Origin: Roseiarcus sp050015935
Lineage (GTDB): Bacteria > Pseudomonadota > Alphaproteobacteria > Rhizobiales > Beijerinckiaceae
Direction: 5' to 3'
Length of the DNA: 16,954 nt
Assembly (NCBI GenBank): GCA_050015935.1
Contig: JBEKAL010000052.1
Location: forward strand, 1 to 16,954
Made by a program: the position numbers and the translations under genes. The notes below the pieces were generated by a model that was not told the origin of the DNA, searched no databases, and was given only the letters and a program-made list of their open reading frames with translations. Positions 1 through 7,223 of this stretch are shown here, in pieces; within the stretch, counting starts at the first letter, position 1, and each line of letters starts with the position of its first letter.

Positions 1-668
1 CCCTTGGAGCTGATCGCGAGCACGACTTCCGGCTCGGGATTGTTCCAGGCCGACGCGCTGTGGAAACCGGCGTCGGCGGCGGCGCCGACGGCGGACAACG
101 GCTGGGGGTTGGTGTAGTTATCAGCAACCGGGCCGATGCCGACCTCCAGATATTGCGACCAGGCGCCGTCGGCGATCAGAGCCTCCTTCAAGCGCATCGC
201 CGCCGGCGAGCCCGGCTCGAGCCTGGAAAGATCGGCGCCGACGAGCCGGGCCATCTCGGCGCGAATCGCCGCGGCGGCGGCGCTTTGGCCGCGCGCGCGC
301 TCTTCGATGACCCGCTCGATCATCGAAGTCGCGAACGTGACGCCCGCCGCCTTGATCGCCTGGAGATCGATGGGTGCCAGCAGCCAGGGCTTGGCGGGAT
401 CGCGCGCGTCCGGCGGCGTATTGGCGAGTATTTCCGTGAGCGACGCCAATCTTTCTCCGGGCGCGGCCCGCGCCGCCGCCGCCGGATCGGGCGCTTCGCA
501 GAGATCGCGCATGGTGGGAAATCGCGCGCTGATGTCGAACGCCCCGTCCGCGCGCACGGCGACGATCGAGGGGCCCACGACATCGGGCCGCCAGACGCGA
601 CCGCACAAGGCGCCGGCGAAGTCGTCGGACGGCAGCGTCGTCGCCTCGGTCAAATGCAAAGTCGTCAT
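1..668 (-). CDS. XylX-like FAH-family sugar-acid dehydratase (3' end outside window)
   Basis: Reading leftward from an ATG at 668-666, the frame stays open for 222 codons and leaves the window. The protein matches, from memory, the XylX type of the fumarylacetoacetate hydrolase family, known in Caulobacter as 2-keto-3-deoxy-xylonate dehydratase (about 385 residues). Recognisable stretches are LLAPIDLQAIKAAGVTFA (about residues 96-113), IERVIEERARG (117-127), LIADGAWSQYLEVGIGP (164-180) and WNNPEPEVVL (208-217). The last contains the metal-binding glutamates that open the catalytic FAH domain. Most of that domain lies outside the window. The gene is divergent from the GntR regulator with 130 bp between, so shared control is likely. 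The family fold and XylX subtype are well supported, but the exact substrate (keto-deoxy-xylonate, arabinonate or another acid) is inference. The Shine-Dalgarno sequence is weak (GGAA). Confidence 0.85.
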   Translation of the reverse strand, partial: MTTLHLTEATTLPSDDFAGALCGRVWRPDVVGPSIVAVRADGAFDISARFPTMRDLCEAPDPAAAARAAPGERLASLTEILANTPPDARDPAKPWLLAPIDLQAIKAAGVTFATSMIERVIEERARGQSAAAAAIRAEMARLVGADLSRLEPGSPAAMRLKEALIADGAWSQYLEVGIGPVADNYTNPQPLSAVGAAADAGFHSASAWNNPEPEVVLAISSK

Positions 669-699
669 CGGCGTTCCGGTCTTAAGCGCCCTCGAACGA

Positions 700-728
700 T
701 TGACGGCGGCCCGCTGTCTGTCTAGCCT
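700..728 (+). promoter_or_regulatory. Candidate sigma-70 promoter of the GntR-uxaA-gguC operon
   Basis: TTGACG at 700-705 and TAGCCT at 723-728 are separated by exactly 17 bases, a good -35 and a partial -10 box. They lie in the divergent gap, about 70 bp upstream of the regulator's ATG at 799. Read directly from sequence; no expression evidence. Confidence 0.45.
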
Positions 729-740
729 CTAACATGTCAG
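729..740. promoter_or_regulatory. Candidate GntR operator (imperfect palindrome)
   Basis: CTAACATGTCAG is a 12-base near-palindrome centred on ACATGT (10 of 12 positions symmetric). It sits directly downstream of the candidate -10 box and between the divergent genes, where a repressor would block transcription. GntR-family operators are short palindromes. It does not match the FadR consensus TGGT-N3-ACCA, so assignment to this regulator is inference. Confidence 0.3.
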
Positions 741-798
741 CTGGGAAGGGCCGCGCAGCGGACGCCCCCCGAGGCGGGCGCGGGAGTCGATCGGGATC

Positions 799-1467
799 AT
801 GGGGCAGCGCGTCGGCAGCAAGGCGGATCATGTCTATGGCGATCTCAAGGACGCGATTCTTGCGGGAATTCTGGAGCCGGGCGATCCGATCGACAGACTG
901 GCGCTATGCGAGCGGCTCGGCGTATCGCGCTTTCCCGTTTCGGCGGCGGTGAGCCGGCTCGCCTTCGAGAGGCTCGTCGTCATCGAGCCGCAGCACGGCT
1001 CGTTCGTCTCGCGGATCTCCGTCGAGGAGGTGCGCGAGCGTTGGTTCATACGGCGGGCGCTGGAATGCGAAATCGCCGCCGAGGCGGCGCGCCGCCTGAC
1101 GCGCGAGGGTCGCGACGCGCTGGCGGAAAACATCGCGCGCGAGCGCGAGGCGGTCGAGGCGGGCGATCGGCAGAAGTTCTACCGGCTCGACGTCGGGTTC
1201 CATCAGGCGTTGACGACGCATTTGGGCTCGACGCACAGCGGCGAAATTCTCGACGGCTTGCGCGCGCATCTCGAACGGGTCCGCCGCCTGCTGATGGCGC
1301 CGGCAGGGCGGAATCGTTTGACCTTGAGCGAGCATTTGGCGATCGTCGTCGCGATCGAAGCGGGCGACGCCGCCGGCGCCCGCGCCGCGATGGATCGTCA
1401 TTTGGTCAGCACGACCGAAACTTTCGAAGCTTTCGCGCGCGAACGACCCGCGCTGTTTTCCGCCTGA
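799..1467 (+). CDS. GntR-family transcriptional regulator, FadR/FCD subfamily
   Basis: This 222-residue protein has the two-domain plan of the FadR subfamily. A winged helix-turn-helix spans about residues 8-72 (helix region LALCERLGVSRFPVSAAVSRL, followed by the GSFV wing). An all-helical FCD ligand-binding domain follows from about 75 to 215. The FCD metal-site pattern is visible: D131 and H135 in LDVGFHQ, H179 in SEHLA, and H201 in MDRHL. Such regulators usually bind a small carboxylic or sugar acid and repress the neighbouring catabolic genes. It is the first gene of the rightward cluster, 27 bases ahead of the uxaA-type gene, and divergent from the XylX-like gene. The likely effector is therefore an intermediate of this pathway (inference). 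Length and start fit the family. Confidence 0.92.
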   Translation: MGQRVGSKADHVYGDLKDAILAGILEPGDPIDRLALCERLGVSRFPVSAAVSRLAFERLVVIEPQHGSFVSRISVEEVRERWFIRRALECEIAAEAARRLTREGRDALAENIAREREAVEAGDRQKFYRLDVGFHQALTTHLGSTHSGEILDGLRAHLERVRRLLMAPAGRNRLTLSEHLAIVVAIEAGDAAGARAAMDRHLVSTTETFEAFARERPALFSA

Positions 1468-1494
1468 GCGGCGGCCGACGAGGACTTGACGCCC

Positions 1495-3015
1495 ATGACC
1501 ACGCCGCGCGCTCTGCGCTTGAGCGCCGAAGACAACGTGATGATCGCCGTCGACGAGATCCGCGCCGGCGACGCGCCCGCCTCCTGCCCGACCGCGGCCG
1601 AGCGCATCCCCAGGGGACACAAGATCGCGACGGCGCCGATCGCCGCCGGCGCGCCGATCCGCAAGTTCGGCCAGATCATCGGCTTCGCCGCGAAGGCGAT
1701 CGAAATCGGCCAGTGGGTGCACGAGCACAATTGCGTCGTCCACGATTTTTCCCGCGATTACTGCTTTTGCGAGGACGCGCGCCCGCAGGCGATCCTGCCC
1801 GTCGCGCAACGAGCCACGTTCCAAGGCTATCGCCGCGCCGGCGGCAAGGCGGGGACGCGCAATTATCTCGGCGTCTTCACGTCGGTGAACTGCTCGGCGA
1901 CCGTGGCGCGGCTCATCGCGCGCGAAGTCGAACGTTCTAGTCTGCTGGCCGACTATCCCCACGTCGACGGCGTCGTCGCGCTCATCCACGGCGCCGGCTG
2001 CGGCATGGCGCCGAAAGGCGAAGGCTTCGACGTTCTCTCGCGCGCGCAATGGGGCTACGCGACCCATCCCAACATGGGCGGCGTGTTGATGGTGGGGCTC
2101 GGTTGCGAGGTGTTTCAGATCGGCCGGATGAAAGACGACCATGGCCTCGAGGAGAGCGACCTCTTTCACAGCCTGACGATCCAGGCGAGCGGCGGCACGC
2201 GCAAGACGGTCGAGGCGGGGCTCGACCGCATCAAGGCGATGCTGCCGATCATCGACGCCGCCCGGCGCGAAACGCTGCCGGCAAGCGAATTGACGCTGGC
2301 GCTGCAGTGCGGCGGCTCGGACGCCTATTCGGGGATCACCGCCAATCCAGCCTTGGGCGCGGCGGCGGATATTCTCGTCAGCCACGGCGGCACGGCGATC
2401 CTGTCGGAGACCCCGGAAATCTACGGCGCCGAGCATCTGCTGACGCGCCGCGCCGCGACGCCCGAAATCGGCCGCAAGCTCATCGACCTCATTCATTGGT
2501 GGGAGGATTATTGCGCGCGCAACGGCGGCGAAATGAACAACAACCCGTCGCCGGGCAACAAGGCGGGCGGGCTGACGACGATCCTGGAGAAATCGCTCGG
2601 CGCCGCCGCCAAGGGCGGCACGACGATTGTCAACGGCGTCTATCGCTACGCCGAGCCGGTCGCCGCCAAGGGCTTGGTCTTCATGGACACGCCGGGTTAC
2701 GATCCCGTATCGGCGACGGGCCAGGTGGCGGGCGGCGCCAACGTCATCGCCTTCACCACCGGGCGCGGCTCGGCCTACGGCTGCAAGCCGACGCCCTCGA
2801 TCAAACTCGCGAGCAACAACGACGTTTACCAGCGCATGGCCGAGGACATGGACATCAATTGCGGCGACGTGCTCGACGGTGTATCCATTGCCGAAAAGGG
2901 CCAGGAGATTTTCGACAAGGTTCTCGCCGTAGCTTCGGGGGAAAAATCCAAGTCGGAGGCTTTGGGCTACGGCGAGGCGGAATTCGCGCCTTGGCGAATC
3001 GGCGCGACGATGTGA
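1495..3015 (+). CDS. UxaA-family altronate/galactarate-type dehydratase
   Basis: A 506-residue full-length UxaA-family hydro-lyase, which removes water from a sugar acid such as D-altronate or galactarate to give a 2-keto-3-deoxy acid. An N-terminal SAF domain covers about residues 8-95. The large catalytic part carries the family blocks AGGKAGTRNYLG (115-126), HGAGCGM (165-171), QCGGSDAYSGITANPALG (271-288), NNNPSPGNKAGGL (348-360), ILEKSLGA (363-370) and GRGSAYGCKPTPSIK (423-437). The cysteines in these blocks probably belong to the metal centre. I chose the ATG at 1495 because AGGA (1481-1484) stands ten bases before it. A TTG three codons upstream (1486) would add little and lacks a ribosome site. 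It lies between the regulator and gguC, in one operon. The family is certain. Altronate versus galactarate or another acid cannot be decided from sequence alone, so no symbol is given. Confidence 0.93.
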   Translation: MTTPRALRLSAEDNVMIAVDEIRAGDAPASCPTAAERIPRGHKIATAPIAAGAPIRKFGQIIGFAAKAIEIGQWVHEHNCVVHDFSRDYCFCEDARPQAILPVAQRATFQGYRRAGGKAGTRNYLGVFTSVNCSATVARLIAREVERSSLLADYPHVDGVVALIHGAGCGMAPKGEGFDVLSRAQWGYATHPNMGGVLMVGLGCEVFQIGRMKDDHGLEESDLFHSLTIQASGGTRKTVEAGLDRIKAMLPIIDAARRETLPASELTLALQCGGSDAYSGITANPALGAAADILVSHGGTAILSETPEIYGAEHLLTRRAATPEIGRKLIDLIHWWEDYCARNGGEMNNNPSPGNKAGGLTTILEKSLGAAAKGGTTIVNGVYRYAEPVAAKGLVFMDTPGYDPVSATGQVAGGANVIAFTTGRGSAYGCKPTPSIKLASNNDVYQRMAEDMDINCGDVLDGVSIAEKGQEIFDKVLAVASGEKSKSEALGYGEAEFAPWRIGATM

Positions 3016-3046
3016 GCGCGCCGTCACGCATGCATAGGGACCTCCC

Positions 3047-4033
3047 ATGAGACTCGCTCAAATCCTCGACGAAAAGGACAAGCGCGCGCTCGTCGTCACC
3101 GCGCGCGGCGAAAGCCGCCTCGTCAAAGGCGCGCGCACGACCTTCGAACTCGCGCGTCAGGCGATCGCGGCGGGCGCCTCGATCCGCAATATCGTCGCCG
3201 AGCGCGGCGTCGGCAAGCCGGTGGATCTCGCCGCCGCGCTCAAGGAGCGCCGCGTCCTCTCGCCCATCGACCACAAGGACCCCGCGCATCTCTACGTCAC
3301 CGGCACGGGGCTGACGCATCTCGGCTCCGCCGAGGCGCGCGACAAGATGTTTCGAACCCTGGCCGATCCGGCGGCGCTCACCGATTCCATGCGCATGTTC
3401 AAGTTGGGTCTCGAAGGCGGCAAGCCGAAGCCCGGCGAAAAGGGCGTGCAGCCGGAGTGGTTCTACAAGGGCGACGGCTCGACGCTGGTCGCGCCGGGCG
3501 GCGATTTGATGAGCCCGAGCTTCGCGCTCGACGGCGGCGAGGAGCCGGAGATCGTCGGCGTCTATGTGATCGACCCCGAGGGCGCGCCGATGCGCGTCGG
3601 CTTCGCGCTCGGCGACGAATTCTGCGATCACGTCACCGAGCGGCAGAACTATCTCTATGTCGCCCATTCCAAGCTGCGTCCGTCGAGCTTCGGCCCCGAA
3701 CTCCTGGTCGGCGAGCTGCCGCCCGACATCCACGGCGTCTCGCGCATCCGGCGCGGCAAGCAGGTGTTGTGGGAAAAGCCGTTCATCACCGGCGAGCAGA
3801 ACATGTCGCATTCCATCGCCAACCTCGAGACGCATCATTTCAAGTACGCGCTGTTCCGCCGGCCCGGCGACGTCCACGTGCATTTCTTCGGCACGGCGAC
3901 GCTTTCGTTCAGCGACGGGATCAAGACTGAAAAGGGCGACGTGTTCGAGATCGAGTCCGAACCGTTCGGCCTGCCGCTGCGCAACCGGCTGGAGATAGCC
4001 AAGGCGGAGAAGGTGAAAGTGCGGGCGCTTTAG
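3047..4033 (+). CDS. gguC: GguC/AraD1-type FAH-fold protein
   Basis: This 328-residue protein resembles the GguC/AraD1 family of rhizobia and agrobacteria, a branch of the FAH fold. Supporting stretches are MRLAQILD at the start, YVTGTGLTHLGSAEARDKM (83-101), a catalytic-domain opening with GGEEPEIVGVY (163-173, acidic metal ligands), GFALGDEFCDHVTE (185-198), YLYVAHSKLRPSSFGPELLVG (202-222) and GDVHVHFFGTATLSF (274-288). Members occur in sugar and sugar-acid operons, and AraD1 has been linked to 2-keto-3-deoxy-arabinonate breakdown. AGGGA (3036-3040) precedes the ATG by six bases. The gene follows the uxaA-type gene by 31 bases, so they are probably co-transcribed. Its stop overlaps the convergent DUF4239 gene by four bases. 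The family is firm and the substrate is inference. Confidence 0.88.
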   Translation: MRLAQILDEKDKRALVVTARGESRLVKGARTTFELARQAIAAGASIRNIVAERGVGKPVDLAAALKERRVLSPIDHKDPAHLYVTGTGLTHLGSAEARDKMFRTLADPAALTDSMRMFKLGLEGGKPKPGEKGVQPEWFYKGDGSTLVAPGGDLMSPSFALDGGEEPEIVGVYVIDPEGAPMRVGFALGDEFCDHVTERQNYLYVAHSKLRPSSFGPELLVGELPPDIHGVSRIRRGKQVLWEKPFITGEQNMSHSIANLETHHFKYALFRRPGDVHVHFFGTATLSFSDGIKTEKGDVFEIESEPFGLPLRNRLEIAKAEKVKVRAL

Positions 4034-4809
4034 CTGCGATGCGCGTTCGCCGCCAGGGCGTTTTCGATGGCGCGGGGGCCGACGCTCGTTTCGCCTTCGA
4101 ACGGCAGGTCGACGATCATCACCATGGCCAGGAGCAGGGCGACCGCGGCCGCCGGCGCTGCGACGCCGACGGTGCGGCCGAGGCTGCCGGCCGTCAGGCC
4201 GGCCAGCACGACCCCGAGAGCCAACAGAGAAGCATTGGCGATCCAGAAGAATTTCGGCAGGCCGTAGGCGCTGTCGGCGAGCACTTCCTCGCGCAAATCG
4301 GAGAGGTCGTCGAGGTCCTTTAGCAGCTCGCCGTACATCGTCTGCTGCCGCGAGTCGTCGGGCTCGATCGCGCGCGCGTTCTTCGACAGCGCGGTGTAGG
4401 AGGCGTCTGCGGCCTCGCTTCTTTGGCGGCGCATCAGCAACGGCCATTCGTCGACGACGGCCCGGCCGTAGTCGGCGAGAAGAGGCCGCAGCACGGTCGC
4501 TTCCAGCTTGCCGAAGCGCAGCAGCGCGCGATCGGTCATCGATATCGTCGCGGCCTCCTTGGCGACCGTCGCGTCCACCTCCCGGAGATTGGCGTTCGCC
4601 TGCACCAGGGAAAACGCCAGCACGACGCCGGTCATCGCCATGACGGCCTTGAACCCTTCGAATGCGCCGTTGTCGCGCTCGTCGTTCTTCGGCAAGCGCA
4701 GGACGTGGCGACCGAAATGCGGCGCCAGCGCCGTGATTCCCGCGACCACGACCACGGTGAGGGCGAGGATGGACTGGTCCGACAAATGATGCAGCAGATG
4801 AAGAATCAT
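4030..4809 (-). CDS. DUF4239 (bestrophin-like) inner-membrane protein
   Basis: A 259-residue integral membrane protein with four predicted transmembrane segments, in two pairs at about residues 13-30 and 54-70, then 181-200 and 207-225. Between the pairs is a long polar, charged helical region (about 75-178). The C-terminal block DLPFEGETSVGP matches the conserved (D/Y)xPFxGxxxVxP element of the DUF4239 family. The function of DUF4239 is not established; a remote similarity to bestrophin channels has been suggested. I preferred the ATG at 4809-4807, preceded by GAGAG, over a TTG at 4821 that has no ribosome site. The stop codon overlaps the convergent gguC stop by four bases, leaving no room for a terminator between them. 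It has no evident functional link to its neighbours. Confidence 0.85.
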   Translation of the reverse strand: MILHLLHHLSDQSILALTVVVVAGITALAPHFGRHVLRLPKNDERDNGAFEGFKAVMAMTGVVLAFSLVQANANLREVDATVAKEAATISMTDRALLRFGKLEATVLRPLLADYGRAVVDEWPLLMRRQRSEAADASYTALSKNARAIEPDDSRQQTMYGELLKDLDDLSDLREEVLADSAYGLPKFFWIANASLLALGVVLAGLTAGSLGRTVGVAAPAAAVALLLAMVMIVDLPFEGETSVGPRAIENALAANAHRS

Positions 4810-5082
4810 GTCTCTCGCCAATAACTCGAGTTGTATCGACAGGAGTTGCGGCGACCGCGCGCGAAAGCCGCGATCCCGTTCTGCCGTCGCGGCTCCCCGG
4901 GGTCAATCCCGTTCTACGAGCAGCGCGCCTTGCGCGCGACCGCCGTCGGCCCCAACGCCCGGCGCGACTTCCTCGCAATCGGCGTGGAGGCCGACGGCCG
5001 CCAACCCCTGCGCCCGATCGACAACATGCTCGCCGCGCCGGTGGAAGTCGCGCCTTAAACCAATTCCGAGGACATCCGACCG

Positions 5083-5121
5083 CCGTCATGGCGCTCCCCG
5101 GCTCGAGGCCGGCCATGACGG
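5083..5121. repeat. Inverted repeat able to form a 10-bp stem
   Basis: CCGTCATGGC (5083-5092) and GCCATGACGG (5112-5121) are perfect reverse complements separated by 19 bases. The spacer itself carries a CCGG/CCGG pair (5098-5101 and 5109-5112). The CGTCATGGC...GCCATGACG form is a common intergenic palindrome in alphaproteobacteria. It has no T-run, so a REP-like role is as likely as termination. Confidence 0.6.
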
Positions 5122-5135
5122 GCTGAATTGAATTG

Positions 5136-5155
5136 CCCCGCCCCGCCCCGCCCCG
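5136..5155. repeat. Tandem CCCCG x4
   Basis: Four exact copies of the pentamer CCCCG lie 16-36 bases upstream of the candidate rpsA promoter. Copy number could vary between strains by replication slippage. Any regulatory role is inference. Confidence 0.8.
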
Positions 5156-5170
5156 CGAACGCACATAAGA

Positions 5171-5199
5171 CTTGCCCGCGGCGAGCAATCTTGCTAGGC
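5171..5199 (+). promoter_or_regulatory. Candidate rpsA promoter
   Basis: CTTGCC (5171-5176), a 17-base spacer and CTAGGC (5194-5199) match the alphaproteobacterial housekeeping pattern CTTGAC-N17-CTATAT at the better-conserved positions. Transcription would start near 5206, giving a leader of about 190 bases before the rpsA ATG. No other good candidate lies between here and the gene. Confidence 0.45.
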
Positions 5200-5205
5200 A
5201 ACCCG

Positions 5206-5285
5206 CGCGTTCGGCCCCGCGGCCGGACGCGTAAACCCATGAGTTCTCGACGCCGGCGCCTGCGCCGGCCCGCCTTTTGTCGAGA
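5206..5285 (+). promoter_or_regulatory. Structured leader of rpsA (two strong hairpins)
   Basis: Hairpin I: 5206-5216 pairs with 5221-5231 over 11 bp (one G-U) around the loop CCGC. Hairpin II: an outer stem TCTCGAC (5245-5251) with GTCGAGA (5279-5285) encloses GCCGGCGC (5252-5259) pairing with GCGCCGGC (5262-5269). A TTTT run lies at 5275-5278 inside the outer stem. The inner stem plus T-run resembles a terminator, and the outer stem would pull the T-run into pairing. S1 in E. coli represses its own translation through its leader, so a similar role is plausible here but unproven. Confidence 0.5.
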
Positions 5286-5398
5286 GGCGGCGATGGGCCC
5301 GCGAAGCGAAGCGCTTTTGGGCTCGATCCGGCGACGGGAGCTCTTCGTCAACGCCAACCCCGCCGGCGCCGCCCGAAAAGGGCTCCTTAGGAGAGAAA

Positions 5399-7144
5399 AT
5401 GTCCGTACCCGCCGCCTCCGCGCCGACGCGCGAGGATTTCACCGCGCTGTTGAACGAGACCTATGGCGAGAACGAGGCCTTCGAAGGGTCCGTCGTCAAG
5501 GGCCGGGTCGTCGCGATCGAAAAAGACATGGCGCTCATCGATATCGGTCTGAAGACCGAAGGCCGCGTGGCGCTGAAGGAATTCACCAATCACGGCCGCG
5601 ACGCGGCGCCGGCGGTCGGCGACGAAGTCGAGGTCTATCTCGAGCGCATCGAGAACGCGCTCGGCGAAGCGGTCATTTCGCGCGACAAGGCGCGCCGCGA
5701 GGAGAGCTGGGTCAAGCTCGAACAGGCCTTCGAGAAGAACGAAAAGGTCGACGGCGTCATCTTCAATCAGGTCAAGGGCGGCTTCACCGTCGACCTCGAC
5801 GGCGCCGTGGCGTTCCTGCCGCGCAGCCAGGTCGACATTCGCCCGGTGCGCGACGTCGCGCCGCTGATGAACGTCACCCAGCCGTTCCAAATCCTGAAAA
5901 TGGATCGCCGCCGCGGCAACATCGTGGTGTCCCGCCGCACGGTTCTCGAAGAAAGCCGCGCCGAGCAGCGCCACGAAATCGTCGCCAACCTCGCCGAGGG
6001 CCAGATCATCGACGGCACCGTCAAGAACATCACGGATTACGGCGCGTTCGTCGATCTCGGCGGCATCGACGGCCTGCTGCACGTCACCGACATCGCGTGG
6101 CGGCGCGTCAACCATCCGACCGAAATGTTGAGCATCGGTCAGACGGTGAAGGTGCGCATCATCAAGATCAACCACGAGACGCACCGCATCTCGCTCGGCA
6201 TGAAGCAGCTGCAGGAGGACCCCTGGTCCGCGATCGAGGCGCGCTATACGGTGGGCCAGCGCCTCAAGGGCCGCGTCACCAACATCACCGACTACGGCGC
6301 GTTCGTCGAGCTGGAGCCGGGAGTCGAAGGCCTCATCCACGTCTCGGAAATGTCGTGGACCAAGAAGAACGTCCATCCCGGCAAGATCATTTCGACCAGC
6401 CAGGAGGTCGAGGTTCAGGTGCTCGAGGTCGACGCCGCCAAGCGGCGCATTTCGCTCGGCCTCAAGCAGACGCTGCAGAATCCCTGGCAGGCTTTCTCGG
6501 CCAAGCATCCCGTCGGTTCGACGGTCGAGGGCGAGGTCAAGAACAAGACCGAATTCGGCTTGTTCATCGGCCTCGACGGCGATGTCGACGGCATGGTGCA
6601 CCTGTCCGATCTCGACTGGACGCGCGCCGGCGAGCAGGCGATCGAGGAGTACAAGAAGGGCGATCACGTCCGCGCCAAGGTTTTGGACGTCGACATCGAG
6701 AAGGAGCGCATCGCGCTCGGAGTCAAGCAGCTCGCCAGCGATCCTTTCGCGGCCAAGAAGGCGAGCGAAGAGGGCGGCAAAGGCGAGTTGCGCAAGGGCT
6801 CGGTCGTCACCTGCGAGGTCGTCGAGGTCAAGGAAGGCGGCATCGAAGTCAAGATCGCCGGCACGGACCTGACGGCGTTCATCAAGCGCAGCGAACTCGC
6901 GCGCGACCGCGGCGACCAACGTCCCGAGCGATTCTCGCTCGGCGAAAAGGTCGACGCGCGCATCACGCAGCTCGACCGACGCGCGCGCAAGGTCGCGGTG
7001 TCGATCAAGGCGCTGGAAGTGGCCGAGGAAAAGGAAGCGATCGCGCAGTACGGCTCGGCCGATTCCGGCGCTTCGCTCGGCGACATTCTCGGCGCCGCGC
7101 TCAAGGCGCGCGACAAGGCGGAAAAGCCGAAGAAGGGCGAGTGA
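5399..7144 (+). CDS. rpsA: 30S ribosomal protein S1
   Basis: A 581-residue protein, the usual alphaproteobacterial S1 length, made of six S1 RNA-binding repeats at about residues 28-95, 113-179, 200-268, 285-355, 372-442 and 464-536. Repeats three and four carry the canonical KNITDYGAFVDLGGIDGLLH and TNITDYGAFVEL blocks. The tail (about 540-581) is lysine-rich and includes the ASLGDILGAALKARDKA segment typical of this class. S1 binds mRNA on the small ribosomal subunit and helps start translation of structured or weakly led messages. AGGAGA (5389-5394) stands just before the ATG, and CTCCT (5383-5387) directly upstream is complementary to that ribosome site. The common upstream partners aroA and cmk are absent here; the gene appears to have its own promoter and folded leader. 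Confidence 0.98.
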   Translation: MSVPAASAPTREDFTALLNETYGENEAFEGSVVKGRVVAIEKDMALIDIGLKTEGRVALKEFTNHGRDAAPAVGDEVEVYLERIENALGEAVISRDKARREESWVKLEQAFEKNEKVDGVIFNQVKGGFTVDLDGAVAFLPRSQVDIRPVRDVAPLMNVTQPFQILKMDRRRGNIVVSRRTVLEESRAEQRHEIVANLAEGQIIDGTVKNITDYGAFVDLGGIDGLLHVTDIAWRRVNHPTEMLSIGQTVKVRIIKINHETHRISLGMKQLQEDPWSAIEARYTVGQRLKGRVTNITDYGAFVELEPGVEGLIHVSEMSWTKKNVHPGKIISTSQEVEVQVLEVDAAKRRISLGLKQTLQNPWQAFSAKHPVGSTVEGEVKNKTEFGLFIGLDGDVDGMVHLSDLDWTRAGEQAIEEYKKGDHVRAKVLDVDIEKERIALGVKQLASDPFAAKKASEEGGKGELRKGSVVTCEVVEVKEGGIEVKIAGTDLTAFIKRSELARDRGDQRPERFSLGEKVDARITQLDRRARKVAVSIKALEVAEEKEAIAQYGSADSGASLGDILGAALKARDKAEKPKKGE

Positions 7145-7194
7145 GCGGGGAGGGGAGGCGGCGCGCCGATCGCGCGCCCTAGGCCACAAGCCCG

Positions 7195-7223
7195 GCGCCG
7201 GCGCGAGCTGGCGCCGGCGCTTT
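7195..7223 (+). terminator. Likely intrinsic terminator of rpsA
   Basis: Two copies of the self-complementary GCGCCGGCGC (7195-7204 and 7211-7220) flank the loop GAGCTG and are followed by TTT. This gives a 10-bp GC stem 50 bases after the rpsA stop. The T-run is short. The right arm also encodes residues of the rutE relic, so the hairpin may be partly fortuitous. Confidence 0.6.

Larger units (their letters stand above)
4810..5170. other. Gene-poor stretch upstream of the rpsA promoter
   Basis: About 360 bases between the divergent DUF4239 gene and the rpsA promoter. A 75-codon open frame at 4831-5058 has no ribosome site and no recognisable motif, so I do not call it. The stretch holds the inverted repeat at 5083-5121 and the CCCCG tandem at 5136-5155, listed separately. 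I see no clear promoter for DUF4239. Confidence 0.6.

Noticed and set aside
904..3048. 714-codon minus-strand open frame opposite the GntR and uxaA-type genes
   Set aside because: It is antisense to two clear family members, is Arg/Ala/Asp-rich low-complexity, and has no domain. Long antisense frames are expected in GC-rich DNA with high third-position GC.
4831..5058. 75-codon open frame upstream of rpsA
   Set aside because: No ribosome site, no recognisable motif, and atypical composition.
2855..5188. 777-codon minus-strand open frame
   Set aside because: It crosses gguC antisense and DUF4239 in the wrong frame, and its composition is a frame shadow with no motif.
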